Position numbers and translations under genes: made by a program
Notes under the pieces: model-generated
What the model saw: only the letters and a program-made list of their open reading frames with translations
The model's database searches: none
What the model was told of the DNA's origin: nothing
Shown here: positions 50,831 to 59,987 of the stretch, one piece after another
How positions within the stretch are numbered: the stretch's first letter is position 1
Layout: each line of letters starts with the position of its first letter
Assembly: GCF_009848505.1 (NCBI RefSeq)
Contig: NZ_WWDL01000011.1
Coordinates: 1 to 64,000 of the forward strand
Origin: Muricoccus harenae
GTDB taxonomy: Bacteria; Pseudomonadota; Alphaproteobacteria; Acetobacterales; Acetobacteraceae
Length of the DNA: 64,000 nucleotides
Reading direction: 5' to 3'

Positions 50831-51817
50831 TCAGTCGACCGTCGCGCCAGACTGGGCCACCACCTCCGCCCAGCGCGCCATGTCGGCCTGGTGGACGCGG
50901 CGGAAGTTTTCGGGGCTCGGATCCTCAGCCGGGCTGATGCCCTGGTTGTTTACCAGCCACTCACGGAATTCAGGCTGGCTGATGATGCGGATCACCTCCC
51001 GGCTCACCCGCTCCTGGATCGGGGCGGGCAGGTTGGGCGGTGCCAGCAGGCCATACCAAGTGGTGCTGGAGAAACCGGGCAGGTTGCAAGCCTCCGCCAC
51101 TGTCGGCACGTCGGGCAGCGGCGGCAGCCGGCGCGGGGTGGAAACCGCCAGCGCGCGCGCCAGCCCCTGCTGCACGGCCGCAATGCTCGGGCCGCTCTGG
51201 TTGAAGAAGAAGGTCACCTCTCCCGTCAGCAGCGCCGTCATCGCCGGCCCCTGCCCGCGATAAGGCACATGCGTCACGTTGATCCCCGCAGCATGGGCCA
51301 GCTGTACGGCACTCAGATGGGTGGAGGCGCCATTGCCGGTGGAGCTGTAGTTCAGAGCCCCCGGCCGCGCCTTCGCGACGGCGATCAGATCCTGACAGCT
51401 GCGGATGCCGGGCGAATGCTGCGGGTGCACCAGAAGCACGTTCGGCACGTCGCCCAACAGCGCGATATGCGTCACGTCACGAAAGGCATCGAAGGACAGG
51501 CGCTTGTAGAGGGCAGCATTGATGGCATGCGTGCCGGCGGTCGCCAGCAGGAAGGTGTAGCCATCCGGCCGCGCCTTGGCGACAAGGTCCGAGGCGATGT
51601 TGCCGCCCGCGCCGGTGCGGTTGTCCACCACCACGGGCACGCCGAGTGCGTGGCTCAGCGGCTCGGCCAGCTTGCGGGCGTAGATGTCGGTGCCGGCGCT
51701 GCTGGGAAAGCCGTTCATGATGGTGATGGGCCGGCTGGGCCAGGGCGCCTCCTGCGCATGGGCCAAGGAGAGCGCCGACAGCAGGGTGGCAAGAAAAGAT
51801 AGGGCGAAGCGAAGCAT
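50831..51817 (-). CDS. Bug-type tripartite tricarboxylate transporter substrate-binding protein
   Basis: The 328-residue periplasmic protein has a signal peptide (MLRFALSFLATLLSALSLAH, cleavage after AQ). Family blocks are PSRPITIMNGFPSSAGTDIY, VVDNRTGAGGNIASDLVAKA, PDGYTFLLATAGTHAINAAL and VPTVAEACNLPGFSSTTWYG. It is an orphan: no TctA/TctB genes are adjacent. It may share the TctAB pair at 38.6-40.7 kb or another one. The start at 51817 begins the signal peptide. The ligand is probably a carboxylate. Confidence 0.9.
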   Translation of the reverse strand: MLRFALSFLATLLSALSLAHAQEAPWPSRPITIMNGFPSSAGTDIYARKLAEPLSHALGVPVVVDNRTGAGGNIASDLVAKARPDGYTFLLATAGTHAINAALYKRLSFDAFRDVTHIALLGDVPNVLLVHPQHSPGIRSCQDLIAVAKARPGALNYSSTGNGASTHLSAVQLAHAAGINVTHVPYRGQGPAMTALLTGEVTFFFNQSGPSIAAVQQGLARALAVSTPRRLPPLPDVPTVAEACNLPGFSSTTWYGLLAPPNLPAPIQERVSREVIRIISQPEFREWLVNNQGISPAEDPSPENFRRVHQADMARWAEVVAQSGATVD

Positions 51818-52187
51818 CCGGAGCGACTCCTTGCGACGGCGTTGCGCGTCGTGAACTGGCGTTCCTGTTGCTGCACCCGGGCCAGGCGGGAAGGCTTCGA
51901 CACCGCCAGCGCTGTCCCAGGAACGGAGCAGGACCCTACTCAAGCCTGCCCCGGTCCACCATCCCCGGCCACCTTCTTCCGCAACGAATACGAGACCCTG
52001 GCGTGCCGCTGCGGACTTGCGCGGGGCGTCACGCCGTGCAGGCAGGTGCGGTCCTGCGCATCGGCTTCGTTTCTCCGCCGGTCTGCGCGGCACGCATCCG
52101 ATCCCGACTCCGAAGGATCGCATGGGCTCGTCACCGCCACATGTCGATTTTCGTCCCTCCAAACCCGACGAAGGAGGTGCCTCGGCG
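51818..52187. other. Intergenic region, no gene seen
   Basis: About 370 bases between the Bug-type gene and a truncated lipoprotein gene. Open frames on both strands lack family features. Promoters of both flanking genes are expected here. Confidence 0.35.
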
Positions 52188-52331
52188 ATGAGCAAGACCT
52201 GGGTCCTTTTGGCTTCCATCACCCTGTCGGGCCTAGCGGCCTGCATCGCCCCGCCACCTGCAGCAGCCCGTCATCCATCCAGCGCTTCATGCGGCCGACC
52301 TGCTGCACGATGGGCGTCTTGTTGTAGGTGA
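52188..52331 (+). pseudogene. Truncated small lipoprotein gene
   Basis: After GGAGG seven to eight bases upstream, the ATG begins a clean lipoprotein signal (SKTWVLLASITLSGLAACIA, lipobox LAAC). From about 52255 on the sequence is the reverse strand of the UgpB fragment, and the frame runs on meaninglessly to a stop at 52329. The front of a small secreted lipoprotein (entericidin-like in character) has thus been joined to foreign sequence. If expressed, a 47-residue lipopeptide would result. Confidence 0.55.
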
Positions 52332-52963
52332 ACTCCGTGTCCGGCCCGCCGAATCCGTTGTTCTTGGTGGCATACTGGAAGTTGTTGATGGCGCGGTGAT
52401 TCTCGAACCAGCTCCAGTGATAGTCATCGGCCATGATGCTGCCGGGCCCGCCGACAGACTTCACCTGTCGCTGCTGCTGCTCCAGCGCCTGCCAGTTCTC
52501 CGCCGGCTTCTCCAGCCCGGCCTTGGCGAAATGCGCCTTGTTGCAGAACAGGATCGGCGTCGAGGAACTGAAGGGCATCGCCGCCAGCTGGCCCTTCTGG
52601 GTGTAGTAGCCGGCGATCGGCTTGATGGAGTTACCCCAGTTGATCTGGTGGCGCTGCACCGCCATCAGCTCCTGCACCGGCATCACCGCGCCGGAGAGCA
52701 ACATGGTCATGAAACCGCGCTCATAGATCTGTTCGAGCTGCGGCTGGTTCCGGGTGCGATATGCCGCAACCGTCGCGTTGATCAGCTCGTCATGGGTGCC
52801 CTTGAAGATGGGCGAAGCGGTGTACTCGGACTGGGACGCGTCGAACCGCCGCGTCATCTCCTCCAGCCGCTCGCCATTCACTCTGCCCATGGCGTGCCAG
52901 AAACGGATCTCGCGCGGCGGCGCCGGCAGCCAGGACCATGCGACGGGGGAATGCTACGGCCAT
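52255..52963 (-). pseudogene. UgpB-like solute-binding protein, truncated and frameshifted
   Basis: The main frame carries a typical glycerol-3-phosphate-type ABC binding protein (GRVNGERLEEMTRRFDASQS, GQLAAMPFSSSTPILFCNKA, FYATK-like FQYATKNNGFGG). It ends abruptly at about residue 215 of an expected 430 (DDGLLQVAGR). The original start (ATG 52963 with AAGGAA upstream; MAVAFPRRMVLAAGAAA) is in another frame; the mature start PREIRFWHAMGR follows after a small deletion. Both ends are therefore damaged. Its best former partners are the UgpC-like remnant at 45.1 kb and the kinase/dehydrogenase remains at 54-56.7 kb. Confidence 0.8.
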
Positions 52964-53113
52964 CTTCGTTCCTTCCCTGTGACACAGCGGCACGCTTCGG
53001 TGCCCTTATCGGCGCCCGCGAAGAAGCCCGGCTCAGGCGGCCTCAGCTGTCCGCTCCCTGGACTGCGCCACAAGGCAGCCAGGAGGAAAGCACGTGTAAA
53101 CCACCGAACGCAA

Positions 53114-53124
53114 TTGTAATGCAC
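53114..53124. promoter_or_regulatory. TTGTAATGCAC motif before the SorC-type gene
   Basis: The 11-base motif matches, with one difference, TTGTAATGAAC on the minus strand at 56735-56745, upstream of the damaged dehydrogenase gene. A shared regulator site is possible; two copies are weak evidence. Confidence 0.3.
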
Positions 53125-53200
53125 GCCGCCCCGTGACATCCGCGGGCACTTCGCCCAGCCTTGGCACGGCCCGTGGCGGGGCGGGCGGGGGAGTGATCGA

Positions 53201-54148
53201 TTGAGCGGTCTGGACGAGCAGCTTCAGGTGCGCGTGGCTTGGCTTTACCACATGGAGGACCTGACCCAGGCGGAGATCGCGGCAAGGCTCGGCCTGACGC
53301 GCCTGCGCGTGAACCGTATCCTCTCGGAATGCCGGGCCAGCGGCCTCGTCCGCGTCCATCTCACCTCACGGCTGGAGAGCTGCGTCGCCCTGGAGCGGCA
53401 GCTGGTGCGGGACTTCGGCCTCGCCGATGCCGTCATCATCCCCACGCCGGAGGACCCGGAGAAGCTGGCCGGGCTGATCGGCATGGCCGCAGGCGACTAC
53501 CTTTCGCGCTACCTGGCGCGAACCGAGGTGAAGGTCTTCGGCGTCGGCTGGGGCGCCACGCTGCACGAGACGATCCGCCACATCGCCCCGGCCGACCTGC
53601 CCTCCCTCTGGGTCACCGCCATGATGGGCGGGCTGACCCAGGGGCTGGAGCTGAACACCTTCGAGACGGCGGGCGAACTGGCCCGGCGGCTGAACGCGCA
53701 ATGCACCTATCTCGCCGCGCCCATCTATGCCGGCAGCGCCGCCTCGCGCGATACGCTGGTCGCGCTCGACGTCTTCGCCGAGGTGTTCGAGCGCATCCGC
53801 GCGGTGGATCTCGCGCTGCTCAGCCTGGGCGACCTCACGCCGCGCTCGCTGCTGGTCCGGCACGGGTTGCCAAAGGACGTGACGGTGAAGGAGCTGCGCG
53901 CGGCGGGCGCGGTGGGCGACGTGCTAGGCCAGTTCCTCGATGCCCGGGGCCGCCCGATCGACCACCCCATCAACGACCGCGTCATCGGCCTGCCCTCCGC
54001 CCGGCTGGCCGAGGTGCGCCATGTGGTTCTCGCGGCCGGCGGGCGGAACAAGGCGGCGGTGGTCAGCGCGGCACTGCGCGGCGGCATCCCGCGGGTGCTG
54101 ATCACCGATGAAGAAACGGCCAAGGCCGCCCTCTCACTCGTGGGCTGA
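53201..54148 (+). CDS. SorC/DeoR-type sugar-binding transcriptional regulator
   Basis: The 315-residue protein has an N-terminal helix-turn-helix (about 10-60; YHMEDLTQAEIAARLGLTRL, RVNRILSECRASGLVRVHL). A sugar-phosphate-binding domain follows (FGVGWGATLHETIRHI; LLSLGDLTPRSLLVRHGLP; AGGRNKAAVVSAALRGG). This is the SorC family, which senses phosphorylated sugars or polyols. The start is TTG 53201; no ATG is in frame before the HTH. Its 3' end overlaps the kinase gene's 3' end by 15 bases. It likely controlled the kinase/dehydrogenase operon, now damaged. Confidence 0.85.
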   Translation: MSGLDEQLQVRVAWLYHMEDLTQAEIAARLGLTRLRVNRILSECRASGLVRVHLTSRLESCVALERQLVRDFGLADAVIIPTPEDPEKLAGLIGMAAGDYLSRYLARTEVKVFGVGWGATLHETIRHIAPADLPSLWVTAMMGGLTQGLELNTFETAGELARRLNAQCTYLAAPIYAGSAASRDTLVALDVFAEVFERIRAVDLALLSLGDLTPRSLLVRHGLPKDVTVKELRAAGAVGDVLGQFLDARGRPIDHPINDRVIGLPSARLAEVRHVVLAAGGRNKAAVVSAALRGGIPRVLITDEETAKAALSLVG

Positions 54149-55734
54149 TGCCGCCAGGGCGGCGGAGGCGCGCATCGCCTGGTTCCGTGCCTCGAACAGC
54201 CCGCGATAGATTCCATAGGCGATGTCATGCGCCCGCGCCCAGCGCGGCTCCGCCGGCTGGGCCGTTGCACCCGGCCCCATCGCCGAGACCGCCGAGATCA
54301 GGTCCGGATGCCAGCCCGCCGCCACCGCGGCCACCATCGCCGTGCCCAGCAGCACGGGTTCCGGGGCACGCGGCAGCACCAATTCGCGCCCCAGCGCATC
54401 CCGGTACAACCCGACGAGGAGGGGATTGCGCGCGTGTCCGCCCGACAGCGCCACGCGCCGGATCGCATAGCCATGCGCGTCCAGGTGATCGAGGATCTGC
54501 CGTGCCTGCAGCGCAATTCCCCGCGCAGTCGAGTAATAGGTCTTGAGGAAGTCGCGCTCGGTGCGCTCCTCTCCCAACCCCGTCACCAGCGCCCGCGCCC
54601 GCCCCTCCCCCAGCGGCGAGCGTTGCCCAGCCAGTCCGGCACGACATGCCGCGCCGCCGCGAAGCCCGGCCCCTCCGCCTCCAGCAGCGGCATGACGCGC
54701 GCCACCGTTGCCGCATGCTCTGCGGCCCCCGCGCGCCGCGGCCCGGCCGGGTGCTGCTCCAGCACCGCATCGAGCGCCGCGCCGGTGAGGGACTGCCCCG
54801 CCTCATGCAGCCAAAGCCCGGAGAAGACCGCGTCGCGGAATGGCCCCCAGACGCCGGGGATGCGCCGCTCATCGGGCGCGAAGGCCATCAGGCAGGTCGA
54901 GGTGCCACCGATCAGCACCAGCGTGCCGTTCATCGCCTCACGGAAACCACTGTCCAGCGCGCCGAGCGTTCCCGCCTCGGCATCGATCAGCCCGATCGCC
55001 ACCGGCAGCCCGGGCGCCAGTCCTAGTTCCGCCGCTGCCTCCGGCGCCAGGCGCCCATGCAGCGCGCCCACCGGTGAAGGCGGCCGTGCCAGCGCCCCGC
55101 GCTCCAGCAGGTCGGGCAGCTCCAACTCCTGAAGCAGGCCGCGCCGCCAGGCTCCCTCGCCATCGGCCGGCAGGAAGGGCCATTTGCAGGCCAAGCCGCA
55201 GAGCGAGTGCCGGTCCTCCCCCGTGGCGCGCCAGGCGAGCGCGTCGCACAGGTTCCGCGCACCGGTCACCCGCGCCCAGGCAGCCGGATCATGCCGCTTC
55301 AGCCACAGCAGCTTGGGCAGGTGCATCTCGGGCGAAAGCGTGCCGCCCGTATAGTCCAGCAGCCGGTCGCCCGTGACGGTGACGCCTTCGGCCTCCGCCT
55401 CTCCCCGATGATCGGCCCAGCAGAAGACATCCGCCCCGCCCTCCAGCGGCGGCGCGCCGCGGTGGGACAAAGCCAGGGAGGAGGTCGCATCGAAGGCCAT
55501 CCCGCACACGCGCGCGGCAGCCCCGGGGTGAAGCGCCAGTGCATCGCGAATGGCCCGCATCACGGCGGCCCAGATCGCCTCCATCCGGTACACGGCGTGA
55601 TGCGGCGCGGGGCGCAGAAGCTCGAACCCGGCGGAGGCGCTGGCGAGCAGCCCGCCTGCGACGTCGAACAGTCCTGCCCGGGCCGACAGCGCCCCGACAT
55701 CGACTGCCAGCAGCAGCCCGTCCGCCTCCTGCAT
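54134..55734 (-). pseudogene. FGGY-family carbohydrate kinase with a frameshift
   Basis: The first frame (55734 down to about 54620) gives the N-terminal ATPase fold and linker: LLLAVDVGALSARAGLFDVA, AFDATSSLALSHRG, LIGGTSTCLMAFAPDERRIP, GLWLHEAGQSLTGAALDAVL. It is normal up to HVVPDWLGN. There one base appears to be missing: the downstream frame continues SPLGEGRARALVTGLGEERT, then VALSGGHARNPLLVGLYRDA, the kinase's second half. Restoring the base gives about 530 residues, the usual size for ribulokinase-like FGGY enzymes. It starts 4 bases after the dehydrogenase stop, in the same operon. A single lesion could also be a sequence error. Confidence 0.82.
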
Positions 55735-55738
55735 GGGG

Positions 55739-56691
55739 CTAGCCGGCGCGTTCCACGCCATTCGGATAGATCAGCGTCTTGATGACGCCCGGCATGTCGG
55801 CGGCATGGTTGCGAAAGGCCTCCGCCGCCGCTGCCAGCGCCACGCGATGCGTGACGAGCGAGGCGACATCCACCTTCCCGGCCGCGACTAACGCGATGGC
55901 GCGCGAATAAACCTCGCCCATGCGGCGGGAGAATTTGATCGTCAGCGCGCGCCGCCGCGCATCCGCCGCCGGCAGGGTGTAGGTGTCCCCATCGGGGATG
56001 CCCACCAACACCACCCGCCCGCCGATCCGGGCCGAGAGCACCGCGTCACGGAAGCCGGTGGGGGAATTCGTCGCCTCGATGACGAGCGGCGCGCCCTCGC
56101 CCTCCGTCCAGCCCTGGATGTCGGCGACCGATGCACCAACGCGATCGGCGCCAAGCCGCTGCGCCATGGCGCGCCGGTGATCCAGCGGATCCACCGCCAG
56201 CACCTCCCCGGCCCCGGCTGCCTTCAGCACCTGCAGGATGAGCAACCCGATCGGGCCGCAGCCCAACAGCGCAACGCGTTCCAGTAGACGCGGCTTCGCC
56301 AGGTCCACCGCATGGATGGCGACGCCGAGCGGCTCCAGCATCACCGCATCCAGCGGCGAGAACTGCTCCGGCAGCGGCACGATCTGGCTGCGTGGCACCC
56401 AGATGCGCTGCGTCATCGCCCCGTCGAAAGGCGGCGTGCCGATGAACTCCACATTCGGGCACAGATTCGCATGGCCGGCATGGCAATAGGCGCAATGGCC
56501 ACAGGACTTGTTCGGGTCCACCGCCACCAGTGCGCCGAGCCTATGCCGCCGTCCTTGTAGTAGTGCAGGTCGCTGCCGCAGAGGCCGACGGAGGCCACCT
56601 CCAGCAAGGTCTCCCCGGGCCGCCCCTCCCGCAGGTTGAAAGGGGCCACGCGGGCGTCATGGGCAGCGTGGATATAGAGGGCTCTGGTCAT
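55739..56691 (-). pseudogene. Sorbitol/idonate-type zinc dehydrogenase with an internal deletion
   Basis: The start (MTRALYIHAAHDARVAPFNL) and GLCGSDLHYYKDGGIG are in one frame. The rest, from ALVAVDPNKSCGHCAYCHAG on through the Rossmann domain (ALLGCGPIGLLILQVLKAAG) to the end, is in another. At the join (about 56530) some 35-40 codons are gone, including the GHE segment that holds the catalytic zinc. The structural-zinc cysteines are intact. The enzyme cannot be active. It was the first gene of the operon with the FGGY kinase; the family oxidises polyols. Confidence 0.85.
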
Positions 56692-56734
56692 GGCAGGCTC
56701 GCTCCGGCTGGCCCGACATTTACATCTGTATTTT

Positions 56735-56745
56735 GTTCATTACAA
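56735..56745. promoter_or_regulatory. TTGTAATGAAC motif before the dehydrogenase gene
   Basis: Read on the minus strand. It lies in an AT-rich patch (56717-56745) about 45 bases upstream of the dehydrogenase ATG, and the surrounding TGTATTTTGTTCATTACA has TGTA/TACA ends. It is paired with the motif at 53114. Confidence 0.3.
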
Positions 56746-56925
56746 CCGTTCATGGACAGAGGACCGCGGCTCCCGGCGTTTCGGAGACCGCCCTCCCCGG
56801 CTTGCGCACCGCCGGCCGGCGCTCGCGCAGCCGCGGTACAGCATGTATGACCACCCGCAGTCGGCGCAGGGACCGGCCCGGATCTGATGATAACAGATTG
56901 GTGATATTGCTTTGGGTGCAAGCTG

Positions 56926-59781
56926 ATGTCCCTGGTCTCCCGTCTCCTGTCGCTCGTGGGCCTTGCCCTGCTTCCCGTCCTGGGAGCGTTGGTCTGGGGC
57001 GCGCTGGATGCCGGACGCGCGCGGGAGATGGCAGAGCGCGATGACGCGCTCCGGTTGGTCAGGCTGGTGGCGGCCGATCACCAGCGGCTTGCGGACGGCG
57101 CCCGGCAGCTTCTCACCGCCCTCGGCAACCTGCGCGCCGTGCGGGTGCTGGACCAGGAGGAATGCCAATCCTTCTTCCAGCGCATCATTGCGGACTTCCC
57201 CCGCTACGTCCTGCTGGCCACCGCGACCTTGGACGGGCAGGTCGTCTGCTCGGCGCAGCCCGGTGCCTATGGCAACAACATCGGTGACCGTGAGTATTTC
57301 CGGCGCGCCGTCGCGGAGAAGGGCTTCGTCGTCGGCAACTTTGTCCTGGGCCGCGCCTCGGGGGAGGGCAGCTTCCATTTCGCCCAGCCCTTCTACGACA
57401 ACCAGGGCGCCATGGCGGGCGTGGTCCATGCCTCGGTCGGCCTGGACTGGCTCGCGGAGCAGATCGGCCGCGTCCCGATCCCGCCCAACGCCATTCTCAC
57501 AGTCGTCGATCGCGGAGGTATCGTCCTCGCCGCCCGGCCTGGCCGCATGCAGAGCGTCGGCAAGCCGCTGCAGGGCCCGATCCGGGCCTTCCTCGACCGG
57601 CCGGCGGAAGGCGCCGAGGAGGCGACAGGCGCTGATGGGGTCCGCCGGACCTATGCCTACATCCCGGCCAGCGCCAGCGGCACGCATACGGTGATCTTCG
57701 GCTTCGACCATGCCGCCGTTCTCGCCGGGGCCTCAAAAGTCCAGCGGCAAGGCGCGCTGGTCCTGCTCGGCAGCACCCTGCTCGCCCTCTGCCTCACCAT
57801 CCTCGGCGCCCGCAGGCTCGTGCGGCGGCCGGTGAACCGCCTTCTCGAGGCGGCGGAGCAGTGGCGCGCGGGCGACAGCTCGGCGCGGCTCCGCATCGGG
57901 GGCGGACGCTCCGAATTCGCCCGCCTCGCCGCCGCCTTCAACGCCATGGCCGATGCCACGGAGGCGCGCGAGCTTTCCCTCCGCGACAGCGAGGCCGAGT
58001 TCCGCGCAATCTTCGAGACTGCGGCCGTCGGTGTCGCCCAGCTGGACCTGCGGCATTTCCGCGTCGAACGGGTGAATCGCCGCCTCTGCGAGATCTTCGG
58101 ACGGGACGAGGAGGAACTGGTCGGCGGCCCCCTGGCGAAGCATGTGCATCCAGGGGACACCAATGCCTACTTGGCGCGGCTGAGCACGCTGCTGGCCACC
58201 GGCCAGAGCACCTCCGAGCACCGCATCATCCCGGGCGGGGGCGGCGTGCTGTGGATCCGCGTCTTCGCCTCCGTCTCCGAATGGACGGATGGGCGGCCGA
58301 GCCGCGCCGTCGCCGTGCTGCAGGACGTGACCGAACAGCGCCTGGGCGAGGAGGCCAATGCGCGGCTGGCGGCGATCGTCACCTCGGCCGCCGATGCCAT
58401 CATCAGCATGTCGGGCCAAAACGGGCGGATCGAGACCTGGAACAAGGGCGCGGAATCCCTGTTCGGCTACTCCGACGCGGAAGCGGTCGGCGCGACGATC
58501 AAGCTGATCGTTCCGCCGGAGGACAAGGAGGGCGCGCTCTTCCGCCGGGCCCTCTCCGGCGAGACGATCCGGGACTATGAGGCCACCCGCATGGCCAAGA
58601 ATGGCGAGCGCATCCCGGTCGCCATCACCACCACGCGGATGCTGGCGGCCGACGGCCGGACGATCGGGATCTCCGTCATCCTGCGCGACCTTCGCGAACG
58701 CCGCGCCACCGACCAGCACCAGAAGCTGCTGATGCGTGAGATTGACCATCGGGCCAAGAACGTGATGGCAGTGGTCCGCTCCCTCGTGCAGCTCTCTCCC
58801 AAGAATGATCCGGTGGCCTTCGGCCGGGCGATCGAGGGCCGCATCTCGGCCATGGCCCGCGCCCACAGCCTGCTGGCGCGGGACCGCTGGGAAGGCGCGT
58901 CCCTTCGCGACCTCGTGGAGGAGGAGCTGGGCGGGCAACAGGATGGCCCGAACGCCGCCAGCCAGGTGGAGGTGGAGGGCCCCTCCGTCATCCTGCGCCC
59001 GGATGCCGTGCAGCCCCTGTCGATGGTGCTGCATGAGCTGGTGACCAATTCCATGAAATACGGGGCCCTCTCCAGCCGGGACGGAAGGGTGTCCCTGCGC
59101 TGGCAGCTGGAGGCAGAGCCGGGCGAGGCCGGGCCCAGCCTCGCGATCGTCTGGACGGAGCGGGGCGGCCCGCCGATCCTGGAGCCGCCGCGGCGGAAGG
59201 GTTTCGGCTCGCGCCTCATCGAGATCAACGTCCGCCACCAGCTCCACGGCACGGTCTCCCTGGATTGGGAGTGCGCTGGGCTTCGGGCAAAGATCCGCGT
59301 CGGCTCCGGCTGCATCGCGGTCCCTGGCCCGCAGGCCGGTCCATCGCCCGCGCCGCTGCCTTCCGTCGCCCTGGAGCCCGCCGCGCCGCCTTCCGTCGCC
59401 CCGCCGTCCCAGGGCGTCCTTCAAGGACTCCGCATCTTGCTGGCCGAGGACGAGATGCTCGTGGCGATCGAGGCGGCCGAATCCCTGGCCGCCGCTGGAT
59501 GCCAGGTCATCGGCCCTGCCGCCGCGCTCGAGGAGGGGATCGCCCTCGCCGATCGGGCCGGGCCGATCGACGCGGCGGTGCTGGACGTGAACCTCGGCGG
59601 CCAGCAGGTCGTGCCGCTCGCCGACATGCTCGTCGCGCGCGGCGTGCCGATCCTCTTCACCACGGGATATGGCGAGGCACCGACCGGCCACCACGGCGCA
59701 GCGGTCCTCACCAAGCCCATCCGGACGGCGGACCTCGTGGCGGCGCTCCAGCGCCTCGTCGGCTCCAGCCCCGTCGCCTGA
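56926..59781 (+). CDS. HWE-family hybrid histidine kinase with dCache sensor
   Basis: The 951-residue protein has a first membrane helix (LSLVGLALLPVLGALVWGAL), a periplasmic dCache-type sensor (about 30-275; NNIGDREYFRRAVAEKGFVV), a second helix (LVLLGSTLLALCLTILGA), HAMP, and two PAS domains (about 360-605). The HWE kinase core follows, with phospho-His in EIDHRAKNVMAVV, HELVTNSMKYGALS and the W-x-E motif VWTERGGPP. A C-terminal receiver has Asp in AAVLDVNLGG and Lys in LTKPIRTA. Such kinases often feed the alphaproteobacterial general stress (PhyR) or light/redox pathways; the link is not shown here. A close paralogue follows downstream. Confidence 0.92.
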   Translation: MSLVSRLLSLVGLALLPVLGALVWGALDAGRAREMAERDDALRLVRLVAADHQRLADGARQLLTALGNLRAVRVLDQEECQSFFQRIIADFPRYVLLATATLDGQVVCSAQPGAYGNNIGDREYFRRAVAEKGFVVGNFVLGRASGEGSFHFAQPFYDNQGAMAGVVHASVGLDWLAEQIGRVPIPPNAILTVVDRGGIVLAARPGRMQSVGKPLQGPIRAFLDRPAEGAEEATGADGVRRTYAYIPASASGTHTVIFGFDHAAVLAGASKVQRQGALVLLGSTLLALCLTILGARRLVRRPVNRLLEAAEQWRAGDSSARLRIGGGRSEFARLAAAFNAMADATEARELSLRDSEAEFRAIFETAAVGVAQLDLRHFRVERVNRRLCEIFGRDEEELVGGPLAKHVHPGDTNAYLARLSTLLATGQSTSEHRIIPGGGGVLWIRVFASVSEWTDGRPSRAVAVLQDVTEQRLGEEANARLAAIVTSAADAIISMSGQNGRIETWNKGAESLFGYSDAEAVGATIKLIVPPEDKEGALFRRALSGETIRDYEATRMAKNGERIPVAITTTRMLAADGRTIGISVILRDLRERRATDQHQKLLMREIDHRAKNVMAVVRSLVQLSPKNDPVAFGRAIEGRISAMARAHSLLARDRWEGASLRDLVEEELGGQQDGPNAASQVEVEGPSVILRPDAVQPLSMVLHELVTNSMKYGALSSRDGRVSLRWQLEAEPGEAGPSLAIVWTERGGPPILEPPRRKGFGSRLIEINVRHQLHGTVSLDWECAGLRAKIRVGSGCIAVPGPQAGPSPAPLPSVALEPAAPPSVAPPSQGVLQGLRILLAEDEMLVAIEAAESLAAAGCQVIGPAAALEEGIALADRAGPIDAAVLDVNLGGQQVVPLADMLVARGVPILFTTGYGEAPTGHHGAAVLTKPIRTADLVAALQRLVGSSPVA

Positions 59782-59987
59782 CCCCCGCGGCGCCGATACG
59801 CTTGCGGAAAAGGCCTCGCGAGCTGTTGTGTTGCCTCCAGCCTTGCCGGCTCGCTAGCTAGGGGGCTGGCGGCGACCCGATCAATCAGGCTGCCTGTGCT
59901 TTCTTGCACCCAAACGTCTGACCGGCACGCCGCGCCCTGCCATCCGGCCTCGGCGCGCCAGGAGGGATTTGCTGCCTTGGCCTGCGA

